From: an uncultured Ruminococcus sp.
Lineage (GTDB): Bacteria; Bacillota; Clostridia; Lachnospirales; Lachnospiraceae
NCBI GenBank assembly: GCA_934359255.1
Contig: CAKRLG010000003.1
Coordinates: forward strand, 124,001-188,000
Reading direction: 5' to 3'
DNA length: 64,000 nt
In this document: piece after piece, positions 55,269 to 63,558 of the stretch
How the letters are laid out: each line of letters starts with the position of its first letter
Position numbering within the stretch: position 1 is the first letter of the stretch
Translations under genes and position numbers: made by a program
The notes under the pieces: model-generated
Databases searched by the model: none
Told to the model about the DNA's origin: nothing
What the model saw: the letters and a program-made list of their open reading frames with translations, nothing else

Positions 55269-56825
55269 TTATGCTGTTGCAAACAGATCATCGAACTTCC
55301 AGATGATTTCAATATTCTGATTATCCGTGACATTGATACGCTCAACCGCATCATACATCAGTTCTTTCAGAGCTTCATCATTCATGGAACTTGTACGCTC
55401 AATGATTGCCTGTTCCTGCTTTGTCTGATTTTCTTTTTCGAGAAAATCTTCATACGCAGCTTCTGTTTCCGCAATCTGAACTTTTAATTCTTCCATGCGT
55501 TTTTCACGCTCAGAACGGAGAACGATAAAATCCTCCTTTGTTATGCGACCCTCACGATAGTCCAGATAGCTTTGAACCTTCTGGGTATCACCACTTTCCA
55601 ATTCGCTTGTAAGAGCCTTTAGGCGTTGTCTAAGCAATGTCCCTTCGGATATGGTATTCCGGGTCTTGCCGACAGATTCGACCGTCATAACGGCAATTTG
55701 AGCCTTTAACGAAGCCAAAACAACTTCCTCAATATCCGTCCTGTCCCATCTAACTGATTTGCACAGTTCTTCATCCGTGTCCCAATATGGAGTTACACAA
55801 TAGAAGTGAACATCTGTGCCAAAAGTCCTTTGGAGCTTACGACCACAATGGGCGCAATAGAATGGAAAGAGGTTCTCGGCTTTCTTCTTAATATGGGGTT
55901 TTACCTTACGCAGAGCTGCCTGTGCTGCTTCAAATTCCTCTGTTGTCACAATGGCTTCGTGGGCATTCTCGTGATAAATCCAGTCTTCCTTTGGAACTCT
56001 GCGCTGGGACTTCGCACGGATTACCATGCTCTCACGAGTGTGATTCACCATGCAACCGGTGTACTTGATATTCTTCAACATATCCAATATTCGGTTATGT
56101 GTCCATAATGCTTTTGAAGGACTATCTTTTCTTCTGGCAACACCTTTATACTGTTGCGGAGTAGGGATGCCCTCGGCATTCAACTCTCTGGCAACCTGAC
56201 TGGTGGATTTACCTGTGATAACATCGGTAAAAATCCTGCGTACAATCGGTGCCGTTTCGGGGTCAATAATCATCTGATGCTTGTTTTTCGGAGAAACCTT
56301 GTAGCCATAAGTACAGCAGGTGATATAGCCACCATTACGCTGTTTTGTTCTCATAGCCGACTTGACCTTTTTGGAGAGGTCTTTGCTGTAATAATCGTAA
56401 ATCAGGTTACGAAAGGCAATGTCCATACCTGCGGTATTGCCAAGATACTTTTCGCTGTCATAATGGTCGTTAATGGAAATCATTCTGACACCAAGGAACG
56501 GAAAAATGTGTTCCAGGTAATCACCTACTTCCAGATAGTCACGACCAAAACGGGAAAGGTCTTTGACAATCACGATATGGATTTCACCGGCACGGATAAG
56601 GTCAATCATTCTCTGAAAGTCCGGTCGCTCAAAGTTCGTGCCACTAAAGCCGTCGTCGCAGAACTCCATCTGTGGCAGATTAGAAAGGTAAGGGTTTTGT
56701 TCGATATGTCGCTGGATCAGCTGACGCTGTGCAACAATACTGTTACTTTCATCCTTTGCCTTGTTGGTTCTCTTGTCCACATCTTCCAGAGAAAGACGGA
56801 GATAGATGCCAATGCTCTTTTTCAT
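55269..56825 (-). CDS. Large serine recombinase, third of the tandem set
   Basis: 518 residues. Resolvase domain with catalytic serine in SIGIYLRLSLED (about residue 12), ERPDFQRMIDLI and KDLSRFGRDYLEVGDYLE; recombinase domain GIPTPQQYKGV; zinc ribbon CAHCGRKLQRTF; coiled coil near the C-terminus (LTSELESGDTQK to ENQTKQEQ). AAGGAGG precedes ATG 56825. It is nearest to the attachment junction. Stop and start codons of the three genes nearly touch, so they form one operon. Confidence 0.93.
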   Translation of the reverse strand: MKKSIGIYLRLSLEDVDKRTNKAKDESNSIVAQRQLIQRHIEQNPYLSNLPQMEFCDDGFSGTNFERPDFQRMIDLIRAGEIHIVIVKDLSRFGRDYLEVGDYLEHIFPFLGVRMISINDHYDSEKYLGNTAGMDIAFRNLIYDYYSKDLSKKVKSAMRTKQRNGGYITCCTYGYKVSPKNKHQMIIDPETAPIVRRIFTDVITGKSTSQVARELNAEGIPTPQQYKGVARRKDSPSKALWTHNRILDMLKNIKYTGCMVNHTRESMVIRAKSQRRVPKEDWIYHENAHEAIVTTEEFEAAQAALRKVKPHIKKKAENLFPFYCAHCGRKLQRTFGTDVHFYCVTPYWDTDEELCKSVRWDRTDIEEVVLASLKAQIAVMTVESVGKTRNTISEGTLLRQRLKALTSELESGDTQKVQSYLDYREGRITKEDFIVLRSEREKRMEELKVQIAETEAAYEDFLEKENQTKQEQAIIERTSSMNDEALKELMYDAVERINVTDNQNIEIIWKFDDLFATA

Positions 56826-56826
56826 A

Positions 56827-58536
56827 TTACGCAACCTCCTTTCTGAGAATGTCGATAGTATCGTAGATAGCCTTGAACTCATCCATGTGGTTGAACTCAA
56901 TACTCAGGGAGCTATCTTTGTTCATCTTCATAGAAACAATCATTGCATCCACCATTTCGGCAGTAACTTCGGTGGCATGATGATATTTCTTTACAAGTTC
57001 AGCCCATTTCTTTTCACCACGAAGCTGTTCTTCAAATCTGTTCGTGGTTCCCTCAAGCTCTGCCAACTGCTTTTCCAAGCGTTTGATTTCACCCAGAATA
57101 ACTTCACGGGTCTGTGCGTAGTCCTCATCAGAGATAAGGCCCTCACGCAAATCTCGGTAAAGCCCTCCAAACAAACCTTTCTTATGGTCGAGCTTCTTTT
57201 GCAAAGATTTGATTTCATCTTTCTGTCCGTTTTGCTTTGCCATAGCTTTCTTCATAGCCAGTAGCTGATGCAGACTGTCCTGCATATCTACAAACAGGTC
57301 AAGTTGTGCCTGAATGGTAGAAAGAACAGCTTCATCCAAGTCTGCTTTACGCATCTTTTTTGCATTGCAAGCTCTTGTGCCATGCTCAGCATAGGTCGGA
57401 CACTTAAAGGTAAAGTACACCTTATCTTTCTTTGTGCTGAAAGAACGGACAAGTTTCATTACGGAGCCACAGTCAGCACAGGTGAATTTCTTCCCATAGA
57501 TGTTTACAGCTTTCGGTAAGTGGTCGTATTTACCACTGTTTGCTTTTGACTTTTCAGCGGCAGCGCTGTTGATAGCCTGGACCTTATCGAACAGTTCCTG
57601 CTCAATAATAGGTTCATGGGTATTCTCAACGATGATCCAGTCCTGTTCCTCTGTACGGTGGAAGGAGATACCGGCATACAAGCATTGAGAAGCCTTTCTC
57701 TGAGCCAAATGACCCAGATAAGTAATATCCTTCAGAATCTCAGTAATCATGTGCTTGTTCCAGAGGATAACACGGTCTTTTTGATTGTTGTTCGTAACAA
57801 TGCCACGGTTCGCTTTGTACTGTCCCGGAGAGAGAATGCCGCTGTCATTGAGCTTCTTGTTGATACCCATATAGCTCATACCTTCGCTACGCCACAGAAA
57901 AATCTGCTTTACGACAGGTGCAGTCTCAGGGTTAATAATCAACTGATTCTTATTGTTTGGGTCTTTAATGTATCCGTACTTTTCCCATGCGCCAATGAAA
58001 TCGCCGTTTTCCATCTTGCTTCTCAGGGCAGAAGATACCTTGCGAGAAATGTCCTTGGCATAGTAATCATTGATGATATTGGAAAGGGATACAGACAGCT
58101 GACCACTTGCTTCTACAGTATCTGTATCAAAACCATCATTGATAGCAATAAAACGGATACCGAAAAACGGACAGATTTTTTCAAGAAACTCACCGGTCTC
58201 AATGTAGTTACGTCCAAGTCGGGAAAGGTCTTTTACTACGATGCAGTCAATCTCTTTTGCCTGAACTGCTTCCATCAGCTTCTGCCATTCAGGACGGTCA
58301 AAGTCCGTTCCAGTGTAGCCGTTGTCAACAAAGGTTCCTGCCAGTTGCAGATACGGACGATTGCTTACATACTCATTGAGCAATGCCAGCTGATTTTCGA
58401 TGGAATCAGAGCTATTCAGATTATCTTCACGAGAAAGACGAGCGTAGATAGCAGTCTTGTGAACGACAGTAAACTGTTCCGCAGCAACGGTCTGACTGGC
58501 TAATGCCTGTTGACGGCGCTTTGACGGTCTTGCCAT
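56827..58536 (-). CDS. Large serine recombinase, second of the tandem set
   Basis: 569 residues. N-terminal basic leader (ARPSKRRQQAL), then the resolvase domain with TAIYARLSREDN (catalytic Ser), TDFDRPEWQKLMEAV and KDLSRLGRNYIETGEF; recombinase domain with GILSPGQYKANRG; zinc ribbon CADCGSVMKLVR ... CPTYAEHGTRAC; long C-terminal coiled coil. The set of three distinct recombinases suggests division of labour between integration and excision, or heteromeric action; this is inference. Confidence 0.93.
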   Translation of the reverse strand: MARPSKRRQQALASQTVAAEQFTVVHKTAIYARLSREDNLNSSDSIENQLALLNEYVSNRPYLQLAGTFVDNGYTGTDFDRPEWQKLMEAVQAKEIDCIVVKDLSRLGRNYIETGEFLEKICPFFGIRFIAINDGFDTDTVEASGQLSVSLSNIINDYYAKDISRKVSSALRSKMENGDFIGAWEKYGYIKDPNNKNQLIINPETAPVVKQIFLWRSEGMSYMGINKKLNDSGILSPGQYKANRGIVTNNNQKDRVILWNKHMITEILKDITYLGHLAQRKASQCLYAGISFHRTEEQDWIIVENTHEPIIEQELFDKVQAINSAAAEKSKANSGKYDHLPKAVNIYGKKFTCADCGSVMKLVRSFSTKKDKVYFTFKCPTYAEHGTRACNAKKMRKADLDEAVLSTIQAQLDLFVDMQDSLHQLLAMKKAMAKQNGQKDEIKSLQKKLDHKKGLFGGLYRDLREGLISDEDYAQTREVILGEIKRLEKQLAELEGTTNRFEEQLRGEKKWAELVKKYHHATEVTAEMVDAMIVSMKMNKDSSLSIEFNHMDEFKAIYDTIDILRKEVA

Positions 58537-60222
58537 TTAGCTCACCTCCCTGATGAACGAAATCACCTTCTTTGCGTCGGCTTTCGCTTTTTCTTCCTCC
58601 AGGAACTCCATAATCGCCTGGAACTGATCTGCGTTATTCAGAACAACATGAATCTGCTTATCCTCGGTAATCTCAATTCTATCAATGAAATTGACTACGA
58701 CTCTGCGGTTCAGTTCCTGAATGTTTTCGTATTCTCTGAACTGTGCAAGCCAGCTCTGCTGTTCCGTGAGACCGGAACTGATTTGATTTTTATTACCTAC
58801 CAGACGGGCAATAGCTTCTTTGGCTTCCTGAATGTTCTTGTCGAACTCAGCCTTAAAAATAAAGTATTCCTCACGAGTAATCATTTCTGTCTTGAAGTCC
58901 TCGTACACATGAGCTTTCATCTGCTTGTTGTGTTCGATAACTTCTTCCTGTCTGGCAATTTTTGAAGCGATACGCTCCATTTCACGGCGCTCCCAAGAGA
59001 TACCGTTCAATTTCCCAAGGGCAATTTCCAAGTTTAAGGCAAGAGAAACCTGTGCCTGAATGACCGCAAGAGCAGCATCGTAAACAACCTGTTCCTTTAC
59101 GGTGTGTGCATCACATACCTTGCGATCTACCTTATTGGCATTGCAAACGAAGTACACATACTCCTTGCCTGCGGACTTGGTTTTCTTTCTGGTCATGGTA
59201 CTCTGGCAATCAGCACAGAACACCTTACCTGAAAACAGATGCACAGAATTATCGCCCGAAGGACTTCTTGTGTCCTCAAGCATGAGCTTCTGAACCATAT
59301 CGAAAACGGAAGGAGAGATAATCGCATCATGTGCGTTCTCCGTTCTCATCCAATCCGCTTCATCTTTTGTTGTTCTGCTTTTGATTTTATGGTTTGGAGT
59401 CGTTGTCTTTCCCTGAACCAGAGTGCCAGTGTACATCTCATTTTTCAAAATACGATAAATCGCTTTTGCGCCCCAATCGGTCTGAATCTGTTTCTTGAAA
59501 CCAGACTGGTATTTGGAACCACTCTGTCTCTTATATTCATAAGGAGACGGAACACCGTCTTTATTCAGCTTGTCTGCAATCTGTGCAGGACTGAAGCCAT
59601 CCATCTTCATGCTGAAAATGCTCTGGATGACCGGAGCAACAGTCTGGTCGATGACCAGTTTGTTTTTATCATCGTCAGATCTACGGTAGCCGTAGACCAC
59701 ATGGCTTCCAACAAATTCGCCATTTCTTCTCTTGGCCTCCAAATTGGAACGAATCTTGATGGAAATATCCCTGCTATAAGAGTCGTTAATCAGGTTTTTG
59801 AACGGAAGAATGATTTCGTTGCCTACCTGCTGAGACTGTGCAGAGTCGTAGTTGTCGTTGATGGCAATAAAACGGATGCCCAGGGACGGAAAAATCTTCT
59901 CGATATATCTGCCGGAATCAATGTAGTCACGGCCAAAACGAGAAAGGTCTTTGACAATGATGCAGTTGATTTTTCCTGTTTTGACCTGTTCCATCATTCG
60001 CTGAAAGTCAGGACGGTCAAAATTAGCACCTGTATAACCATCATCGCAAAACTCCTGAACCAAAGTGATCTCAGGGTTTCTGCTCAAATAATCTTCAATC
60101 AGCTTTCGCTGGTTAGCGATACTGTTGCTTTCTTTCTTCTCGCCAGAAGAAAGGTCACCATCTTCCTTCGATAAACGCAGGTAGATGGCGGCATAGTAAA
60201 TCTTATCAATACTTTTTTGCAT
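58537..60222 (-). CDS. Large serine recombinase, first of the tandem set
   Basis: 561 residues. Resolvase domain with AAIYLRLSKEDGD (catalytic Ser), ANFDRPDFQRMMEQV and KDLSRFGRDYIDSGRY; recombinase domain with GVPSPYEYKRQSG; zinc ribbon CADCQSTMTRKK ... CNANKVDRKVCDAH; coiled coil at about 400-500. The ATG at 60222 has AGGAG 9 nt upstream; its stop is directly against the next start. It is first in the recombinase operon on the minus strand. Confidence 0.93.
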   Translation of the reverse strand: MQKSIDKIYYAAIYLRLSKEDGDLSSGEKKESNSIANQRKLIEDYLSRNPEITLVQEFCDDGYTGANFDRPDFQRMMEQVKTGKINCIIVKDLSRFGRDYIDSGRYIEKIFPSLGIRFIAINDNYDSAQSQQVGNEIILPFKNLINDSYSRDISIKIRSNLEAKRRNGEFVGSHVVYGYRRSDDDKNKLVIDQTVAPVIQSIFSMKMDGFSPAQIADKLNKDGVPSPYEYKRQSGSKYQSGFKKQIQTDWGAKAIYRILKNEMYTGTLVQGKTTTPNHKIKSRTTKDEADWMRTENAHDAIISPSVFDMVQKLMLEDTRSPSGDNSVHLFSGKVFCADCQSTMTRKKTKSAGKEYVYFVCNANKVDRKVCDAHTVKEQVVYDAALAVIQAQVSLALNLEIALGKLNGISWERREMERIASKIARQEEVIEHNKQMKAHVYEDFKTEMITREEYFIFKAEFDKNIQEAKEAIARLVGNKNQISSGLTEQQSWLAQFREYENIQELNRRVVVNFIDRIEITEDKQIHVVLNNADQFQAIMEFLEEEKAKADAKKVISFIREVS

Positions 60223-60378
60223 AGTGTGCCACTCCTGTTTGTTAATCGTCCGAAGCTGAAAAAACAAACCGGAGTTTTCGCATGATTTTGTCCAAGGCTA
60301 TGTTACCATAGCGGACTGCGAAAATCCAGTTTGTCACCGCATTAGTATCTCGCCAATTTCTGCCAACGGATTTATCCG

Positions 60379-60606
60379 TTACATAGAAGCAATCATGTTG
60401 ATGAAGTTGTCAGTAATCGTATTCTGCGTATTTGCAAACGACACTCTCACAACCGTGTTGCCTACTTTGAACTGGTAAGGATTTTTAATCTGCTCGATAA
60501 AGGATTTGATTCTTTCCTCACTCGGCAAAGAGCGATCAATTTTCACATCTCGAATATCCACCAGCTGTTCAGCTGCTGTAGATTTTGTCGCTTCACTTCT
60601 TGTCAT
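60379..60606 (-). CDS. Small DUF6870-like protein
   Basis: 75 residues: TAAEQLVDIRDVKIDRSLPSEERIKSFIEQIKNPYQFKVGNTVVRVSF. I recognise the LVDIRDVKID-LP-EER-IKNP pattern from small element-borne proteins (DUF6870 type). No function is known. ATG 60606 follows AAGGTGG. It lies between the MazF gene and the recombinases, 112 nt from MazF. Confidence 0.6.
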   Translation of the reverse strand: MTRSEATKSTAAEQLVDIRDVKIDRSLPSEERIKSFIEQIKNPYQFKVGNTVVRVSFANTQNTITDNFINMIASM

Positions 60607-60718
60607 CTGCAATCACCACCTTCGTTTATCATTCTTGCCAAAATCTCCCTGAGCTATTCATGGAACCTCATCGGCAAAAGTATAGGCAGCCCCACAAAGG
60701 TGGGTCTGCCCATAGTTT

Positions 60719-61090
60719 TCACTGACGAGAGGATGTATTCAAATCCAGACTGACAAGCAACGCTCTATTGATACCGAACATTTCCTGCCGGGTAACTCTA
60801 CCCAAATATCTTTCAATTCGCTGCTTATCAATGGTTCTGATTTGCTCCAACAGCACCATAGAAGGTCTGCTGAGAGCCGGGTTTTCTCTAATCAGAAAAT
60901 GGGTTGGCTGTTTTGTCTTTTTTCTGGTTCTGGCTGTGACAGTTGCCACAACCAGAGTAGGGGCGTGCCGGTTGCCGGTATTGTTCTGAATAACAACAAC
61001 CGGGCGAACACCACCTTGTTCAGAGCCGCAGAACGGAGACAAGTCAGCCAAATATATATCGCCACGGCGGTATTCCCAATTTTTATTCAT
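60719..61090 (-). CDS. MazF/PemK-family endoribonuclease toxin
   Basis: 123 residues. YRRGDIYLADLSPFCGSEQGGVRPVVVIQNNTGN is the typical MazF start, with the conserved arginine-glycine and proline residues; SMVLLEQIRTIDKQRIERYLGRV is the conserved C-terminal part. Such proteins cut mRNA at short sites. The expected antitoxin gene directly upstream is not visible, so regulation may differ. ATG 61090 with AAGGAGG upstream; a GTG start is one codon earlier. Confidence 0.88.
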   Translation of the reverse strand: MNKNWEYRRGDIYLADLSPFCGSEQGGVRPVVVIQNNTGNRHAPTLVVATVTARTRKKTKQPTHFLIRENPALSRPSMVLLEQIRTIDKQRIERYLGRVTRQEMFGINRALLVSLDLNTSSRQ

Positions 61091-61125
61091 CACCTGTTAG
61101 CCCTCCTTTCATCGTCTTATGTAAG

Positions 61126-61144
61126 AGGGGCAGAGACTGCCCCT
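61126..61144. other. Small perfect hairpin before the mazF start
   Basis: AGGGGCA-GAGAC-TGCCCCT, 36 nt upstream of the MazF ATG on the minus strand. It might be an operator or attenuator. The surrounding stretch 61145-61640 holds only the small reading frame listed below and no recognised RNA. Confidence 0.4.
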
Positions 61145-61358
61145 TCATGTTTACTATGTCGTTCCCATATTTGTCCTCGACACCCCTGGGAGACAGAATA
61201 CTGTCTGGGAAATCATCAGACGGTCAGCTGCTAACCGACTCCATAGGAATCTAACCTCCCCGTGGTTCTCACCGGGCTACCCCCATTGCGTGATCCCCGT
61301 TCCCTGAAAAGAGAAAAGGGGCTGTGGCTGGGCAGAAGTATCATTGTGCCTGTTGCTT

Positions 61359-61472
61359 TCATTGCCGTATCGGGAGCAACCCGATATTTACGAGCCGATA
61401 GTTCTCGCTCTTGCCACAGGAAGGACAGACAAAAGTAACGTAGGTGACTCTATCTCCTAAGTAGCAGGTCAT
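61359..61472 (-). CDS. Possible 37-residue zinc-knuckle micro-protein
   Basis: Reads MTCYLGDRVTYVTFVCPSCG, then KSENYRLVNIGLLPIRQ and stop. The CPSC pair recalls half a zinc ribbon. There is no clear ribosome site, so expression is doubtful; it may be a relic. Confidence 0.25.
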   Translation of the reverse strand: MTCYLGDRVTYVTFVCPSCGKSENYRLVNIGLLPIRQ

Positions 61473-61640
61473 TGCGTATCGCTGATGTGGCTGATGCTCT
61501 CGCACCGACAACAGGAATGTATCTGATGAATGACTATTTAGTTTTCAAGGAACAATCAATCAGCCGTTTTCTTTGGCTGTATCTAAATTGTACCTGTTCC
61601 AAATGCAGGTTTTTATTGCCTCGTAGGTATAGTTTTGAGG

Positions 61641-61856
61641 TTATTCACGACCTAAAAATATGTAATCAAGGGTTGTGTCAAAGCGCACAACCAATTCGAT
61701 TGCCAAATCAATAGAGATACCTCTGTTGCCGGTTTCAATTCGTGCAATGGTGTTTGCGGCAACGCCCAACTGCTCCGCAAGCTGTTCCTGTGTAAGTCCA
61801 TGTTTCTTTCTCAATGCTTTAATTCTTTTTCCGCTTTCAACCAAGTCGTAATACAT
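61641..61856 (-). CDS. XRE-family transcription regulator
   Basis: 71 residues that form a single Cro/CI helix-turn-helix: GKRIKALRKKHGLTQEQLAEQLGVAANTIARIETGNRGISIDLAIELVVRFDTTLDYIF. GGAGG is 8 nt before the ATG. It is probably a local repressor of the element's recombinase/toxin side. Confidence 0.88.
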   Translation of the reverse strand: MYYDLVESGKRIKALRKKHGLTQEQLAEQLGVAANTIARIETGNRGISIDLAIELVVRFDTTLDYIFLGRE

Positions 61857-61968
61857 TTTCGTTCCTCCGTGTTTTTGAATTTTTGAAGTTGCAAAATCAA
61901 AAACAGAGGGAGGAGATCGTGCCCGATTCTCAATGCCCTTTGCCATCTGCCTGTCCTCCTTGCAGGCA

Positions 61969-62002
61969 TAAAAAAAGAGCCGGAGTAAATTACTCCAAGC
62001 TC
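61969..62002 (-). terminator. Intrinsic terminator (minus strand)
   Basis: On the minus strand GAGCTTGGAGTA-ATT-TACTCCGGCTC is followed by seven T. It separates the regulator gene at 61641 from the gene at 62208. Confidence 0.75.
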
Positions 62003-62046
62003 TCATTCATGCCTTTGTGTTAAAATGGAGGAAGATAGGCAGGTAT

Positions 62047-62080
62047 AAAAAAAGCCCCGTACCCATTACAGGCACGAGGC
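62047..62080 (-). terminator. Intrinsic terminator (minus strand)
   Basis: On the minus strand GCCTCGTGCC pairs, with G-U pairs, with GGGTACGGGGC and is followed by seven T. It is the first terminator after the ArpU-like gene. Confidence 0.65.
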
Positions 62081-62207
62081 GTAACTCTCTCTATTCAATT
62101 TTATGCCGCTATCTCCCAGCATAGCCATTTTAACACTGGACAAGTCGGACTTTCAGTAGGGAAACCGTCGTATTTTCATCGGATTTTAGTCGGACTAAAA
62201 TCCTGTC

Positions 62208-62771
62208 TTAGCACTCACAATAACACAATGCTTCTTCCTCCCTGGCACTTTCCAGGAAATCTTTCAATTTAGGAATGGCTGTTCCCCAAAGTGACAGACC
62301 AAATAACAGTATCGCTTCTTTCTTTCGGTCATAGTAGGTGCTGCGTTCCATATTCAGAACTTCCAGCATTTCTGATTCCCTGTACTTGAAGCGGTTGAGA
62401 TATGCCTTTGAGATAATCTCACAGTACAGAGCGCCTTTATCCGGATATTCTCTGATTTTCAACATCGCCATATCTACCAGTTCAATGATCCACTTTGTCT
62501 CGAACAAGCTGCGAATGCGTTCTTCAAATCGTTCTCTCGCTTCATCCGGAGCAAAGTTCTCCAGATAAATCAATGCACCATCTAAGCTGTCACCGTAAGT
62601 ACAAATAAGAGTATCACATACATCATTCGCACGATCAATGGTAGACCAGCACACCTCTCGATATATGGATAAAATCAGCTTTGCTCTTTCGTACAGAACC
62701 TTCTCGTCAATGTTCTGCATCCGGCAAAGCATTCGAATATTGCTTAATACCTGTGTATTATATCTGCTCAT
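62208..62771 (-). CDS. ArpU/RinA-like phage-type regulator (tentative)
   Basis: 187 residues, helical, acidic. Cysteines at both ends (LCRMQ; ALCYCEC). The segment RESEMLEVLNMERSTYYDRKKEAILLFGLSLWG has the look of the C-terminal HTH of ArpU/RinA late-gene regulators. The rest is not recognised. It is read away from the ImmR-like gene, across a shared control region. Confidence 0.5.
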   Translation of the reverse strand: MSRYNTQVLSNIRMLCRMQNIDEKVLYERAKLILSIYREVCWSTIDRANDVCDTLICTYGDSLDGALIYLENFAPDEARERFEERIRSLFETKWIIELVDMAMLKIREYPDKGALYCEIISKAYLNRFKYRESEMLEVLNMERSTYYDRKKEAILLFGLSLWGTAIPKLKDFLESAREEEALCYCEC

Positions 62772-62871
62772 TCAGAATCTCCTTTCAGCCTAATCCATAA
62801 AATAAGAATTCCTTTCTAACTCCTGTCACTTGGCTAAAGGGAAACAAATACCATGGGACAAGAATGACTAT

Positions 62872-63022
62872 AACTTCCGATATTTGATTAAAATAACAGA
62901 AGTAAAATCGGAAGTTCTTGACTTTACAAAAGTTCCGATATATAATTAAGTGGAACTAAAACTTCTGTCTTGATTCTCATTATAGCATTTTCCAGAAGTT
63001 TGTCAACAAATAATCGGAAGTT
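62872..63022. promoter_or_regulatory. ImmR-type control region: promoter and four AACTTCCGAT operators
   Basis: TTGACT (62918-62923), 17-nt spacer and TATAAT (62941-62946) form a strong plus-strand promoter. AACTTCCGAT-like sites: 62872-62881 and its inverse at 62907-62916 and 63013-63022, and AAGTTCCGAT at 62930-62939 inside the promoter spacer. They are likely binding sites for the XRE repressor encoded just downstream. Confidence 0.7.
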
Positions 63023-63057
63023 ACGAATAAATATTTTTTGAAAGGAAGGACACTACC

Positions 63058-63507
63058 ATGACATTTGGAGAAAAAATTAAAGAAGCTCGTTTGGCTATGA
63101 ACCTATCTCAAACGGAGCTTGCCCAGATGACCGGCATCTCCGAAAGATCCCTTTATACTTATGAGCAACTCGGAACGCTCCCCAGAAAAAGCAACATCAG
63201 AAAGCTTGCTGAAGCGCTGCATATCTCTGTGTCCTATCTTTTGGATGAATCTGAAACAGACAGCCAGAGCCATATAGATCAGGATATGTTTATTTTAGAA
63301 GCAAAAGAAAACTTCGGTTCAAAGGGAGCAAAAGAAGCTCAGGAAGTGCTGGGTCGTGTAAATTCTCTGTTTGCCGGTGGAGAATTGGACGAGGACGCAA
63401 AAGATGTATTCTTCCAGGCGATTATGTCAGTCTATATGGACTCTAAGAAAACAGCACGGGAAAAGTACACTCCGAAGAAATACAGAAAGCATAAAGATAA
63501 AGAGTAA
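63058..63507 (+). CDS. ImmR-like XRE repressor of the element
   Basis: 149 residues: N-terminal helix-turn-helix (FGEKIKEARLAMNLSQTELAQMTGISERSLYTYEQLGTLPRKSNIRKLAEALHIS), an acidic middle and a very basic C-terminus (EKYTPKKYRKHKDKE). With the following metalloprotease gene it matches the ImmR-ImmA module that keeps ICEBs1 and similar elements silent until DNA damage or quorum signals. AAGGAAGG precedes the ATG. Confidence 0.85.
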   Translation: MTFGEKIKEARLAMNLSQTELAQMTGISERSLYTYEQLGTLPRKSNIRKLAEALHISVSYLLDESETDSQSHIDQDMFILEAKENFGSKGAKEAQEVLGRVNSLFAGGELDEDAKDVFFQAIMSVYMDSKKTAREKYTPKKYRKHKDKE

Positions 63508-63558
63508 AATCCTCAAGCACAGAATATGTTTTCTGTGTGCGATTCGGAGGTGAAGCAA

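Noticed and set aside
61145..61640. tRNA or structured RNA in the element's gene-free gap
   Set aside because: No cloverleaf, TTC-loop or other recognised RNA signature could be found.
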